Positions 1-10,999 of a DNA stretch of 64,000 bases are shown in pieces; position 1 is the first letter of the stretch, and each line of letters begins with the position of its first letter. The position numbers and the translations under genes are program-made. The notes beneath the pieces were generated by a model. That model searched no databases. It worked only from the letters and a program-made list of their open reading frames with translations, and was not told the origin of the DNA. The stretch is from Rhexocercosporidium sp. MPI-PUGE-AT-0058 (lineage: Eukaryota > Ascomycota > Leotiomycetes > Helotiales): NCBI GenBank assembly GCA_020746875.1, contig JAGTJL010000006.1, positions 2,790,001 to 2,854,000 on the forward strand. Reading direction: 5' to 3'.

Positions 1-359
1 TAGCGTATCTCCAGCGATTCCTTAATATCCCGGGGTATCCGATCGTTGTCCTTATCGACTTAAGGCTGCCGCTAATAATCCTTTAGTTTAAATTATTATA
101 TAATAGTTAAGCTAACGGTAAGAGAATAGCAATTAGAATATAATAATTATTAACACGCTAAGGTAATTATAGCATAATAGAATAGCTAAAGAAGCGCTAT
201 AGACTCGCTGGTGATATTTGAATTTATATAAAAGCTAATTGCTAAGGAGGGAAGATTACCTCTTCCCCCTCACTGTCTTTATGAGGGCAGTGATTACGCA
301 ATCAGCGCTAAGGGCACAGACCATTACAACAGCTCTCAATCAACCAACGTCTTTCGACG
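1..359. other. A+T-rich intergenic stretch
   Basis: No credible coding region is visible. Positions 60-240 are A+T-rich with many TA steps, resembling the RIPped transposon relics elsewhere in the window. From about 250 the composition becomes ordinary and leads into the degenerate tandem repeat. I recognise nothing else here. Confidence 0.4.
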
Positions 360-975
360 TTGCGAAACTGCCGTAAAACGTGCGAAATGTGGTTCTCGAG
401 GTCTCATGATAAGTATGTAAATTATCGCTCAGAACTAATGCTACACCCCCAACCTATTTTCGATCACATTCGTGAGATCCCCTGCTTCAGTCTTGGGCCA
501 CCTCAAGTATTAAACCGAGGTCTTCCAACGCCACACAACAGCCGCAACTGATGCGAAAACCTGAAATCATGATCTAAATATAGTTTCTACCCTTTTAATA
601 ATTACCATCCTCTTCACACTTGTTTCGATGCAGTGAGGATGGCTTGGTGCTTTGGTGACGGGTTTATCTCTGAGGAACGAAACTGTTCGACACTACAAAA
701 CATCCGCGACTGATGCGAAAACCCGAGTTCAGGATTTAGTTGTAGTCTTCGTCCCTTGCAGCAAATTCCATCTCTTTCGCACTGGTTTCGCTGCGGTAAA
801 GTCAAATCTGAGCTTTTAGTATCGATCTCATTTCCGATAGAACACAATCATTTCAAGACTGCGAGGAGTTCACTGTTCATGCGAAAGCCGGGTTTCGGTC
901 TCCACTTATAATATCCTTCAATCTTGAAAAGTAATATTCCCTTAGTACTGACTTCGATGCAGTGAAGAGAAACAT
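360..975. repeat. Degenerate ~164 bp tandem repeat, three clear units
   Basis: Each unit holds a block close to ACTGATGCGAAAACC followed about 85-95 bp later by a block close to TTTCGATGCAGTGA. The first block recurs near 547, 710 and 875 and the second near 622, 788 and 951, giving a period of about 163-165 bp. A weaker earlier unit may start near 360. Units differ by scattered substitutions of all kinds rather than only C-to-T. Read on the minus strand the units translate to similar peptides broken by stops, so either a decayed repeat-protein gene or non-coding satellite is possible. It lies downstream of the minus-strand gene ending at 1061. Confidence 0.6.
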
Positions 976-1060
976 TTTCCTTGTATCATTGATCGCAATT
1001 CATCTATCTAAAGATCCCAGGGTCTTCGTGCATGCCCTGTATGAACACACTCTTGCTCTT

Positions 1061-2505
1061 TTAAGAACCAGCAGCCAAAAATAAAGAGTCGATGAGACTG
1101 CTCTTCGCCTTTCCAAGCTCCAGTACACTCACTATCTCATCATCAATATTGTCGAAGAAGCGAGCTTTATCCCACGTAGGTTTCCACCCTAACTTGAAAG
1201 CATTGTCCGCAATAATGTTCGCGCTGAGATTTGGATCAGCCGTCATAGCTCTCTCTATCACGCAACGAGTACTTACCTCGAGTTGAAGAATATGTCAACG
1301 AACATTGCTGGCACGCCTGTTGCCTCCGCAGCTGCCTCGTCGCTTGTCCATACCTGTGTCTCTGAACTTGCCACTAGCCCACGGGCTTTCATTGCAGCCG
1401 CGAGACGGTCCAGTGTCTCCCACCGTGACATTTCGTGGGCGATCGCGACATAATAGCCGTGCATTCCATTGGGAATGAGAGCTCCAGATCCTTCAAGGAT
1501 ATTCTTGACAATCAGTCCGTATAGGTTTGTTAAGTCGGAGATGTGTACACCTGCAGATTTCTAAGAGAGAGTTTAGTATTGAGTTGAACCTTTTGGAGGT
1601 TTACTTACTCCATCCTCGGGGAATTTGGAGACAGATTTCTGCTTGATGCTGGCTTGTACAGTGATTGGGAATATCACGGAGAGTTGGTTCCATTTCCCTG
1701 TACCTTTCCCGTCTGAAGTGAATGGTTAGTCTAAGTGATATTCGAAATGTATCGAAGGGTCCTTACAAACTGTGCAAGGGACAACTATGAAGCTGGCTAT
1801 TCCCAGGGCTTTGGCAGCTTCAGTGATATCAACGTCATTCTTTGAGAAGTTAGAGTCAATGTCTCGGACGAGAAAGGTTAATCTTACCTTTCGGAGAGCG
1901 AATGATTCCGCCAATTGCTTCTCGGTCTCAAATATTGAATCGGAATCTTTCATATCGCCTTCTGGCCAGCCAGTCTTTGGTAGGAATGCACTCAACCCCG
2001 AGGTCTATGGGCATATTAGTAACAATTTGAACTCCATGCCCTGCATATAAAGAACCTATAACTCACATGTATGAAGTATGCCTTACTTCCGCTTGCCTTT
2101 TGCTGCTCAGCTAGCCCGGTAAGAAGGTTGAATGCTAAGCGTGGGTCCAGGGAGCTGGCAGTGTGGATCACGATGTTGACTACAATTCCGTCAGCACGCA
2201 TGATCACTTTCTTAAGCACATCAGCAACTCACTGTTATGTTTCACGATGCCATCTATAACAGCCTTCTCGTCTGTGAGGTCAAGCTGAAGCACGTTGATG
2301 CCCGACTCTGAAAGGAGCTTGGCCTGCTCATCAGATCTGACTGTAGCGGTAACACGGCTAGTTTTGAGCGCTGGAATATTGCTGGACAGAAAGTCGGCTA
2401 CGATAGAGCCACCGCTGTAACTCGTTAGCTTTTTGATGCGTTGGTAAAAACGAGTGAGATGTACACGTAACCAGCCGCGCCAGTAACCAAAATGTTTGAG
2501 CTCAT
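1061..2505 (-). CDS. NmrA-like / NAD-dependent epimerase-family oxidoreductase, 8 exons, 358 aa
   Basis: A Rossmann-fold protein of the atypical short-chain dehydrogenase group (NmrA-like or nucleoside-diphosphate-sugar-epimerase-like), presumably cytosolic and NAD(P)-binding; the substrate cannot be read from sequence. The start begins MSSNILVTGAAGYVGG, with the nucleotide-binding GxxGxxG at residues 9-15. Seven introns (48-62 bp) restore one frame: exons 2505-2465, 2414-2233, 2179-2067, 2004-1888, 1839-1767, 1712-1609, 1560-1277 and 1223-1061, 1077 nt in total. Splice sites are strong (GTGAGT, GTAAGT, GTACAT donors). The 48 bp fourth intron is in frame, so its retention would add 16 residues. 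The C-terminal half has the family's HGYYVAIAHE and FxLGWKPTWD-like segments. It is divergent from the dehydrogenase at 3489. It is not RIPped and looks functional. Confidence 0.85.
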
Positions 2506-2934
2506 TGTGTTGGAGATCTCGACTGTTGAGTAGCGCAATGAGAGGAATGGTGTTGTGAATGTAAGGTAGAGTGTGTTCAGTGAGGGCAATGACAATGGAA
2601 TAGTAGAAGAATTCTCTGTACTTATATCCTCGTTCTCGTTCCACGACTATGGTAAATGCTCGTTATCTTTGTGGATGATTGCAAAGCATGATTCCTACCA
2701 AGTCATAGATACCATAAGAGATTGATGCTAGATCAAGGAAGTTCACACATTGGTACACTTCGCATTGGTCATGGTCATTGCGTCAAACGATACAAGGTAT
2801 TTTTGAGTGGAATTTGGGATTGGCGTCGACTCACTTGATTGGCTGATTTTCACGATTCATTCGGAGCACCCGAAACCTCCGGACCCGCCGAATTTCTGTG
2901 GATGGCCCGCTGCCCCGCATTCTCCTCCACCTCC

Positions 2935-3199
2935 GAGGCTAGCCAAATTCGTCTCCGGTAAAGCGAGGTGCTTTACTGTACTACCAGACTATCTACCCTA
3001 CCTTACCTAGAATTCACTTTAACGATCAAAACTAAGGCTTACTTAAAACCCGAACTCGGCTGTTCCTTAAAGCTAATGTTCTGAATAGCGACTTTAGATA
3101 GGCTCTCATTTGGATATATCTAGGTAACAAAGAGAACGAAGGCTGCCTACCTACTTGAGTAGTCATCGCTTCACCGGAGACGAATTTGGCTAGCCTCGC
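2935..3199. mobile_element. MITE-like element with ~33 bp terminal inverted repeats
   Basis: The sequence beginning CGAGGCTAGCCAAATTCGTC at 2935 is repeated in inverse orientation ending at 3199, over about 33 bp with one or two mismatches. The unit is about 265 bp and has no coding capacity. A 3 bp CTC flanks both ends and could be a target duplication, though so short a match may be chance. Superfamily not assigned. It sits inside the shared promoter of two divergent genes. Confidence 0.6.
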
Positions 3200-3400
3200 T
3201 CTGATTATATCATCAGCGAAGATCCGCTGACTTGGTAGAAGGACGAACTACTCGCCAAGCTCGAATCGATCTGGAGGGCCCGAAGGCTCCGTTCGAGAAG
3301 ATTAGATCTGACAACAATAGATGCCAAGAGTCAAGAAGGGCGGGAGCCATCTCACGGCGAGAATGACAAATCCACTGCACGTTTTCTGGCCAGAAAAGTG

Positions 3401-3407
3401 TATATAG
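3401..3407 (+). promoter_or_regulatory. TATA box of the short-chain dehydrogenase gene
   Basis: TATATAG lies 82-88 bp upstream of the ATG at 3489 and is followed by a leader rich in C and T, as is usual for fungal polymerase II promoters. Confidence 0.5.
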
Positions 3408-3488
3408 GGCCACTGACATAGGACTTGAATTTCATACAACATCATCTCATCTCGAATTCCTTGTATACCTCCAACATCTCTTTCAAAC

Positions 3489-4290
3489 ATGGCAGCGAGA
3501 TCCCCAGTTATGCTTCTTCTCGGTTTCGGCCCGAATGTTGGGCACTCCGTGTCTGAGGCTTTTGCTGCAAAAGGCTACATTGTCGCACGTGCATCGAGAA
3601 AGATAAAGGAAGAAGAAAGTACTGCCACCCAAATCAATATCCCCATCGATCTGTCCGATCCAGAGTCTGTGATTGGAGTATTTTCAAAGCTCAAAGATTC
3701 ACACGGGTTTCCAAGCGTCGTTGTTTACAATGGTACGGGCCCTTTCCGATATCTGCAACTCACATTCATACTGACACTCAAGCAGCTGCGGCAGGTATTC
3801 CACCAAACGATGCGAAAGATCCTCTCTCCGTTCCTCTAGTGAACTTCACTCGAGATCTGAACATCAACACAACCAGCGCTTTTGTGGCGGCACAACAAGC
3901 TGTCTTGGGCTTTGCACAACTCGCTCCTACAGCGTCCAAGACATTCATATTTACCGGAAATGTCCTAAACACCACGACTATCGCAACGCTATTGAACTCC
4001 GGAGTCGGAAAGTCAGCGACAGCGCACTTCATCCGGTCTGCAGCCACAGCATACAAAGATCGAGGATACAAGTAGGAAAATCTACCTCTGCGTATGACGT
4101 AGACTGACTGAAACTCTGCAGATTCTATTACGCTGATGAACGAAATGCCGACGGCTCACCTGCCTACCACAAGATTGACGGAGCAGCTCATGGCGAGTTT
4201 TATACGCAACTTGCGGAGGGGAAGTCGCAGGGACCTTGGCAGCAGACTTTTGTGAAAGGGTTGGGATATAAACACTTTCCTTCCGCCTAA
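3489..4290 (+). CDS. Short-chain dehydrogenase/reductase-like protein, 3 exons, 232 aa
   Basis: A small SDR-family Rossmann protein. The N-terminal segment MLLLGFGPNVG (residues 8-18) is a variant dinucleotide-binding loop. The site where a classical SDR has Y-x-x-x-K reads S-G-V-G-K (residues 153-157): the Lys is present but the Tyr is not, so it may be a non-classical reductase. The C-terminus has a conserved-looking segment KFYYADER and ends GPWQQTFVKG. Exons are 3489-3732, 3786-4071 and 4122-4290. The first acceptor could instead be 3 nt upstream (exon 2 from 3783). Introns are about 50 bp with CTGAC-type branch points. It is divergent from the epimerase-like gene, which suggests co-regulation. 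It is not RIPped. Confidence 0.85.
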
Positions 4291-4431
4291 GCTAGAGCAT
4301 GGACCTGAACGTGTATGGGAAGATGCCGATGTATCGTAAAGATGTCAAATGCGGATGCGAAAATTGAAGCAATGTTCTTGCGGTGTGCCCTTCCATTCCT
4401 TTTAGCAAGACCGAGATCATGTGACATGTTA

Positions 4432-6619
4432 CTCGTATTCCCTGTCACGTGCACACCCCGCATACGTGCACAGGGTAAAAGTCTGCACTTTTCCCCCCAC
4501 TAATAACACTTCAAAAAATCATAATATAACTAAAACAAAAAATATAATTAAAGCGCTTACTACGTTAGAATTGTATAACCTTCCTAATTATTCTACGATT
4601 ACGCGAGAGTTTGAAGTCAATCGTATAACCCTCATACGGCGGCATAAAGGCCAAACTCGCCTTAGAGCCGACTTCTTATTTAAATCTATCCAATATTTAA
4701 CCAATAATCAAAAGGAAATACTAATAAAGCATATCAATTAAATAACAAAGCGTAAAATGCTTCCTACAAGCCAAATTGTCAAGAATCTAACTAAGGAAGT
4801 CATCGGAATACCTGTCGAAAAGAATTAGACGTTATAGTTTATTTATCAATATAAAGGTCGTTTAAAAAGCGTTTACCTTAAGAATATCGACAAATAACGC
4901 ATAAAGTCTGAGTACGGGCCTCTTTATAAGCACTTTTTCCAGTTAATTAAGTTTGATTTTATTAATCCGTTATTATATAATTATTAAATATTATTATCGA
5001 CTAATACCCTTTATTTTCCAGAATAACTAAGCTACGCAATAAAAACCTATTATATCACCGCCAATAACATATTTAACTAAGACGAGAAGGGTTTTATCCT
5101 TAAGCAAGTATTAAAAACACTCAAAATTATATTAATAAAAGCATACAAATCAAGGCGCATTAAGTAAGCAATTCAAAATAGCAGCAAAGAGTTTATTACT
5201 CTTTTAGCGTATATTTTAGCAATCGAAAAGAAAGGCTTTCCTACGTTATTTTATAAAAAAGCCTCTAGTAATTTACAAGACTCTTAGCTTAAGGATTTTA
5301 ATTATTCCAGCGAATCAACATACTTTAGTGCTATAGAAAATAAGTGGTTCAATAATAAACTTAGTTTACGTTAATTAAAAAAAGTATTTAAACTAAAGAC
5401 TCGCAAATCCACTGGAAATCGTCGTCGTCTTTTAATAGTAAATGGCTATTTTAATTATATAAATATGACTTTCTTAAATAAGTATAACGAATTTAATATT
5501 ATTATTTTAATTTTATCCCTATATTTTATGCATCGTTTATAACCCTTTAATCTTAACTGTTTTAATCCTCTTACTCAAAAGTATTCGGAAAAGCTTTAAA
5601 TTATTATATTTAAAGGCATTAAATATATGGGTATAATAAAAAAGATGTTTTAAAGTATATTCAAGCCGACATAAGAGGAATCCTTTTTTAAAGAAAACAT
5701 CACGTCGGCATTCGCTAAAGTAAGGATTTGGCCCTTTAATCCACAATACGTTCTCACTTAAATTAACCGACCAGCTCTTAAAGAACGAAATCCTATTATT
5801 ATAACGACTCCTTATACGTGTAAATTAATGCAGAAAGTCCAGCGCTTATATTATATTAACAAAAACCCTACTACCTTTAACTTAATACTAAAAGCCGCTC
5901 TTAAGCTTTTTGCCGAATATAAAGTTAACGAATATATTAAAAAAGGCTTAATTAAGTCGTTAAAACTTAAAAAAAAGAAAAAAAAGCGTAAAAAGAAGAT
6001 AAATCTTATTAAAAATAAAACTAATAAGTATAAGTTATATAAACCGACAGAAATTAGTAAAACTAAAGCTTTTTAAAAAGAAAAGGAAAAAAGAGTTATA
6101 TAAGAAAAGGAAGATAAAGCAATTAAAAAGAGTGAGGCCGACGCTCGTAAAATAAAAAAAGCTTTATAAAAGAGATTCAGCGTGAAGAAAAAGAGAATAA
6201 ATAAGTAGAAGCGCGGGTGCAGAAAGCTATTATATAATTAACTACAAAAACAACTAAAGAAGCGGCAAATCGTCTTAAAAAGAAATAAACGAAGTAGACG
6301 AAGACTACGCTTAAACTTTAATTAATTATAAAGTTACCTATAACTTACGTGCCTTTATTACCGACTATTAATGTGGATAAGCCAAAGATTAAATCATTAA
6401 GTGGAAAGACTCGTAAAATGCCAGCGCGATATTCTGATTAATTAAGAAATTAAATATTTTAAATCTAAAAGCCTTTTAAATATAATTTATAATTTATAAT
6501 ATTTTATTTAGAATTATAATTGTTAATTTATATACAATTAAAGTTATAGGGTAGGATAGAGCAGTGAAGCCAAACGGGTGTGCACGTATGCGGGGTGTGC
6601 ACGTGACAGGGAATACGAG
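4432..6619 (+). mobile_element. Fot1/pogo-type (Tc1-mariner) DNA transposon, RIP-inactivated
   Basis: A 41 bp terminal inverted repeat beginning CTCGTATTCCCTGTCACGTG runs 4432-4472 and is repeated perfectly in inverse orientation at 6579-6619. The element is flanked by a TA duplication at 4430-4431 and 6620-6621, the target site of the Tc1/mariner superfamily. The 2188 bp interior is A+T-rich and encodes a destroyed transposase on the plus strand. It lies between the dehydrogenase and the Zn2Cys6 regulator. Confidence 0.9.
4505..6440 (+). pseudogene. Transposase of the Fot1/pogo-type element
   Basis: One plus-strand frame can be followed almost throughout and is broken by many TAA/TAG stops. 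The N-terminal part (about 4540-4740) resembles the psq/CENP-B helix-turn-helix of Fot1 transposases (TLELYNLPNYSTITREFEV). The middle holds the DDE region: a trace of the first catalytic Asp block near 5070-5110 and a second block near 5440-5560 (INGYFNYINMTFLNKYNEF) where the catalytic Asp has become Asn. A Lys-rich tail follows at 5900-6300. Stops and substitutions fit C-to-T and G-to-A mutation. Not functional. Confidence 0.8.
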
Positions 6620-6822
6620 TATTACTAAGCGGCAGTGACAACCTTAGATAAGCAGTAAGCTTCTGGATTACCAATTCAATTCCCAGCTATTCAAGTCCAT
6701 CATTACAGTGACAGCATTATAATACTAAGCAACTCATGAGAAGTCTCAATCAGCTGGATCTCATGCGTTGATGGCTATTGTCTAATTCACGTTGGTCTGG
6801 TTCCATTACTGTTTGTATCAAC

Positions 6823-8839
6823 ATGGCGCATGCAGCTATGTTGCCGGAAGGCCAAACCGGATTGGAGAGGGTGGTCACGCTCAACAAGGTCCCATCACCT
6901 ATCTTTGCTACATATAGATCAATACTGATAGACTTACAGGCATGCGATAGATGTAAGGAGAAAAAAATTCGTTGCGATCCATCTCTTGGTAGTTGTACCC
7001 AATGTATAAAGTCCAATATCCCTTGCACCTTTAGCCCAATCAAGGTGAAGAAGGGCCCGAGGAGACCACCAGGGTACGCAATGAATATGCAATCGCTTGA
7101 AACAACAAGACTAAGTAGTGGTAGATACAAACATGTCGAGAAACTTGAGGAGAGACTGAAGAGGATGGAAGCTATGCTGCGGGCAGAATCGACGAGCCAA
7201 CCCGCTACAACCGAAGTGGAAGAACAACAGTCCGACGCAGATCTACGCACTGATTACATTGGAACTCACCCACGCAGCAAGTCACCAAAATCGAACCGCA
7301 TACAGAAGCGAAAAAGGAGGACCTCCATTGAAATCGTTTCTAGTGCCGAGCAGCATATTTCGGTCTCGCCTCACGAACGTACAGCCTCTGCTCCTACCAC
7401 TCTCTTAGGGACATTTATACTGACCAATTTCAGCACACTTGGCCCTTGCCGCCGGTTTACATCACAAACCGTTGAATTGGTCACTCACAGGAACAACCAT
7501 CAACCGAGAAGTTAAATCACTTCCAGGACGGGATGAAGCTCAACTCTTGATTCAAGAAACCTTCTCAAGCTTCAATTCGGCGTTCCCGATCTTCGACGCT
7601 ACAAACTTCCAGAAATCCTTCGAGTCGAGCTATGAAGATAAAGATCCCGATAATCCGGCTTGGCGGGCATGCCTGAATGTAGTTTTCGCCTTCGCGCATC
7701 GCTTCCGCGCTATGAAGACTGGGAATATCATCGAAGAAGACGTTCACGCTTGTGGCTATCTTCAAAATGCATTGGTTTTAGTAGGGGAACTGTCTATGCT
7801 CACAAACGAGCTCATGGCTGTGCAAGCACTGCTTGGCATGGCTATCCTGCTGCAGGGAACACCGAATCCAGAGCCAGGCCCGATTCTCATATCGATGGCA
7901 GTAAGAATCGCACAGGGCATGAAGCTACACCGGCGAGGCCAGCAGCATGGGATCGCCGCCGCTGCTGAGATGGAGCAGAGAAAGTGTGTCTTCTGGCTTT
8001 TGTATATCTATGATAAAGATATCAGCATCCGTACGCATAATCCTCCGGCCCAAGACGATGACGATATCGATATTGACCTACCTATCGAGACCATTGACTT
8101 ACACAACGACCGTCTCAACGAGGTCAATTTCTACAATAATCATATTGGATTGTCTATCATTCAAGGACAAATCTACAAGCAACTCTTATCAACACGGGCT
8201 CAGAAATCCTCTGAAATCGACCGATTGCGGAACGCGAAACAATTAGTCACTGTACTAGAAGCCTGGAAACAAAGTATTCCATGCATACTTCTCGTCGAAA
8301 ACTTCAACACTACACATGAAGCGCCTAGCTTTTTCATCTTGCTACATAGCATCATTTTGAAGTTCACCTATTTTCACACATTGGAAACCGTGCGTAGCCA
8401 AGCTCACATAGCCAATCTCGATACGCTGTGTCTTGTAGAGGCGCGAGAGTCAATGCAGCTTCTTCAGTTACTACCGCAGGGTGACTTTGCTTATGTTTGG
8501 CTCCTTCTGGATGTCATCATATCAGCTTGCACTCTCATGCTGACATATGCTATCACACAACAAAAGCTCGAAGATTTAGAATTGGTTGAACATGTGTTCA
8601 CTTTGCTGGACCTCCTCAAAGATACTTCAAGGACTCAAGATGTGGCGAAGATGGCAGAATTTCTCAGAGGATTAAAAGAGGAAGCAGGGGTGGCTACAGG
8701 AAAACATATGCATATTAATAAGGTGCCTGAAGTAGGAAGTGAGAGGATACGATCAAAGGAGGAGTTTTTTAAGAGAATGCAGGAGCTGAGCTCAGAGAAA
8801 TGTGCGGAATATCGAGCGGCAGGATCTCGCGATGAATGA
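6823..8839 (+). CDS. Zn2Cys6 fungal transcription factor, 3 exons, 636 aa
   Basis: A zinc-binuclear-cluster DNA-binding regulator, nuclear by family. The cluster is C-x2-C-x6-C-x6-C-x2-C-x6-C at residues 24-51 (CDRCKEKKIRC...SCTQC...PC), followed by a basic linker and a short coiled-coil-like segment (KLEERLKRMEAML). The fungal transcription factor middle homology region spans about residues 200-350 (LMAVQALLGMAILLQ, RIAQGMKLHR). Exons are 6823-6888, 6940-7378 and 7434-8839 (1911 nt). Intron 1 (51 bp) has an atypical GTCCCA donor and is in frame, so its retention would insert 17 residues before the zinc cluster. ATG 6823 has good context; a TATA-like ATTATAATAC lies about 100 bp upstream. Its neighbours suggest a cluster regulator, which is inference. 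Confidence 0.88.
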
Positions 8840-9589
8840 GGTGGGTATTGAGAAGAGGTAGCAATGATGCCCAGAGCCTCAATAGGTTAATTCAAAGCTA
8901 TATAGGATATGTCGCCTGATTCTGTGACTTCAAGAAATTACCTTTACATATAATAACCTCAATAATAACGATATTTATGTTATCGAGAATAAAGACGAAA
9001 TTGAAGAAGATATACATAATAGTAAGTTTACTCTTATATTAACTAATATTATTTAGTAATAAATTAACTTTTATTTAAATACTTCTTTTGGAATCGAATT
9101 CGAATAATAATAATTAGAATCAAATAACCTCAAGAAAATATAAGATTATTAAAGAGCCTATTGTAGTGGGGTTGACCTCAGAAGTCTATTTGTCACGTGA
9201 TTGAACTAGCTATATTTAAGATAGCCCTAAAAGGGCACGCCGCGGCGGAATCAGGACGCGGATCGGCGATTGCGCGCGTATTACTAATCCGAATCTGATA
9301 AAAAAGCCATCGTTAGAATCTTTGAATTACAAGCTATTAAAAGCGTTAGATTTTACAAGTTTATAATAATAGACGCTAGCGATGCACGCTTTTAAAAAAA
9401 TATACAGAGAAGCGGGCAGGGGAGTAGAATTAGAGCGTGCCGAGGCTTAGTATCCTACTAAATAATCGTTAAAAATCAACGCTACGCTAGCATACTTTTA
9501 TAAGACTTATCTTATAAAGAATTAAAGCCGGATTCCTGGGATATCTTTCTTTTTATTTTTACTTGTATTTTCGTCGACTTTTATTAATA
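8840..9589. other. Intergenic DNA grading into transposon relics
   Basis: The 3' flank of the regulator becomes A+T-rich from about 8940. A GC-richer patch around 9160-9450 starts TGTAGTGGGG and looks like an element end or solo repeat, but I found no second copy or target duplication. A short open stretch at about 9400-9560 has no recognisable family. From 9590 the sequence is homologous to the Copia element at 44 kb. Confidence 0.4.
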
Positions 9590-10333
9590 CTTAAAGTCGA
9601 ATAAATCTTAAGAAATACAGTAAAAAAGACAAGTAGCTGCTTTCTTTAATTAACGACGACTTATCATTTACTATATTATAGGTATCGTATAATGCTCGCA
9701 TTTTAACCGAGTTAAACATTGAATTTCGACGTTGCGCGTATTTGTTATTAAATTTTTTAAAGTAATTTACGCATAAATACTACAAGTAGGCTTTATCGAC
9801 TCGTAGCTTTAAATATGATTTAATTCACTGAAAGTTTTAGCAAATGCTCTTCTTTAAGGTTAAAAATATTAAAAAGCTATGATTTAAGCGAGTTAAAATG
9901 CGGCGAGTAGTTAAAGAAACTAAATAATAATTAAAAGGCTTATATTTTTTTTAAAAAAAAAAGCTAAATTAAACTGTTATTATAATTACTTTAAAACCAG
10001 ATTATCTTTATTTATTCCCGTGTATAAAATAGAATCTAAACCATTATATTAAATTCTTACTTACAAAAAGCGAGCTTTTGAAATAATATTAATATTAAAG
10101 CCTATAATAATAACGATATTTAAAAGAGTTAAATCGCTTATATTCGGTTTATTAAAGCCGTAAAAAGCACTTTTAAAAACTCGAGTATCGCGTCTTTTAA
10201 TTATTAAGTTTAGCGTTCCGGCTTTAACGCTATCGTTTGTAATAGATTTAATAAAGCTTCCGGGGATAAAAAGAGCTTCTTAATTTATTAAATAAGTAAT
10301 AATTTTATTATTAAGTAAAGTGCTCTTTATAAG
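9590..10333 (-). mobile_element. Relic of a minus-strand Copia element, left part
   Basis: This matches 43925-44668 of the Copia element at 32314-46565 in the same orientation, with heavy C/T and G/A differences. It covers part of the gag/integrase portion of that family. It is cut at 10333 by a complete Copia insertion and resumes at 18697. The ends of this older copy are lost. Confidence 0.75.
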
Positions 10334-10522
10334 TATCGCGCCCTAGCGCAGTCTACTGGTCATATGTATGCTCTCGTAAGCACTTACGTATATATATACT
10401 CGGGTTATAATCCTCTTTTACAGAAGGTAACGCTTACTTTAATAAATCTTTTGAATTCTTACTCTTTACGTTGATTATAAAGCTCTTGAATTACAAAAAG
10501 CCTGCTTTATATTTATACGATA
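10334..10522 (+). repeat. Copia-B 5' LTR
   Basis: A 189 bp direct copy of 18503-18691 with many C-to-T and G-to-A differences. The shared core includes GCGCAGTCTACT and CGTATATATATACTCG. Confidence 0.9.
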
Positions 10523-10999
10523 ATTAAGAGCTATATTTATTTTTATAAGCTACTTTTAGTATATACAGATTTCGAGCTTTAATCAAGCTTATTTAATTTT
10601 AACTTTATAATCTTCGTTTCTTTTCCTTACGCTTAAACTCTAACGTACCTCTTAACGCGATTATCGAGATATCATCGTACGATAGTTTTAGCGGTCTTAA
10701 CGCAAATATTATATACTTAAAGCCTAAAGACTTCCCGTTATAAATAAATTATTTAATTCTTAGCGCTTAAATACTCGGACTCTAGCTTTTCGTTAACTTA
10801 AATACTTTAAATATAAAAACACTAATTAAAATTATTAATAAAAATCTACGAACCGCCAAGTAGATCGCTTAGTAAAAGAATAATCTCGCTAAATTAAATT
10901 ATATAATAAAGACGAACGAGTATAACGAACAACTCTAGAAATAGGCGCTCGATTGTTATATAGTAACTGCGTCTTCCTTGGATTAAATAATTATAAACT

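Larger units (their letters stand above)
2506..3488. promoter_or_regulatory. Bidirectional promoter region of the divergent oxidoreductase pair
   Basis: This 983 bp gap separates two divergently transcribed genes and must hold both promoters. The plus-strand gene has a TATA box at 3401-3407 and a pyrimidine-rich leader. The middle is occupied by a small inverted-repeat element at 2935-3199. Open frames here, such as the proline-rich one at 2807-3010, show no family similarity and cross the element, so I do not call them genes. Confidence 0.5.

Noticed and set aside
2807..3010. Proline-rich open frame between the divergent genes
   Set aside because: It has no family features, overlaps the MITE-like element, and lies in the promoter gap.
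6750..7250. 166-codon minus-strand frame over the regulator N-terminus
   Set aside because: It is antisense to the zinc-cluster exon, which has an unmistakable motif; the frame is a shadow.
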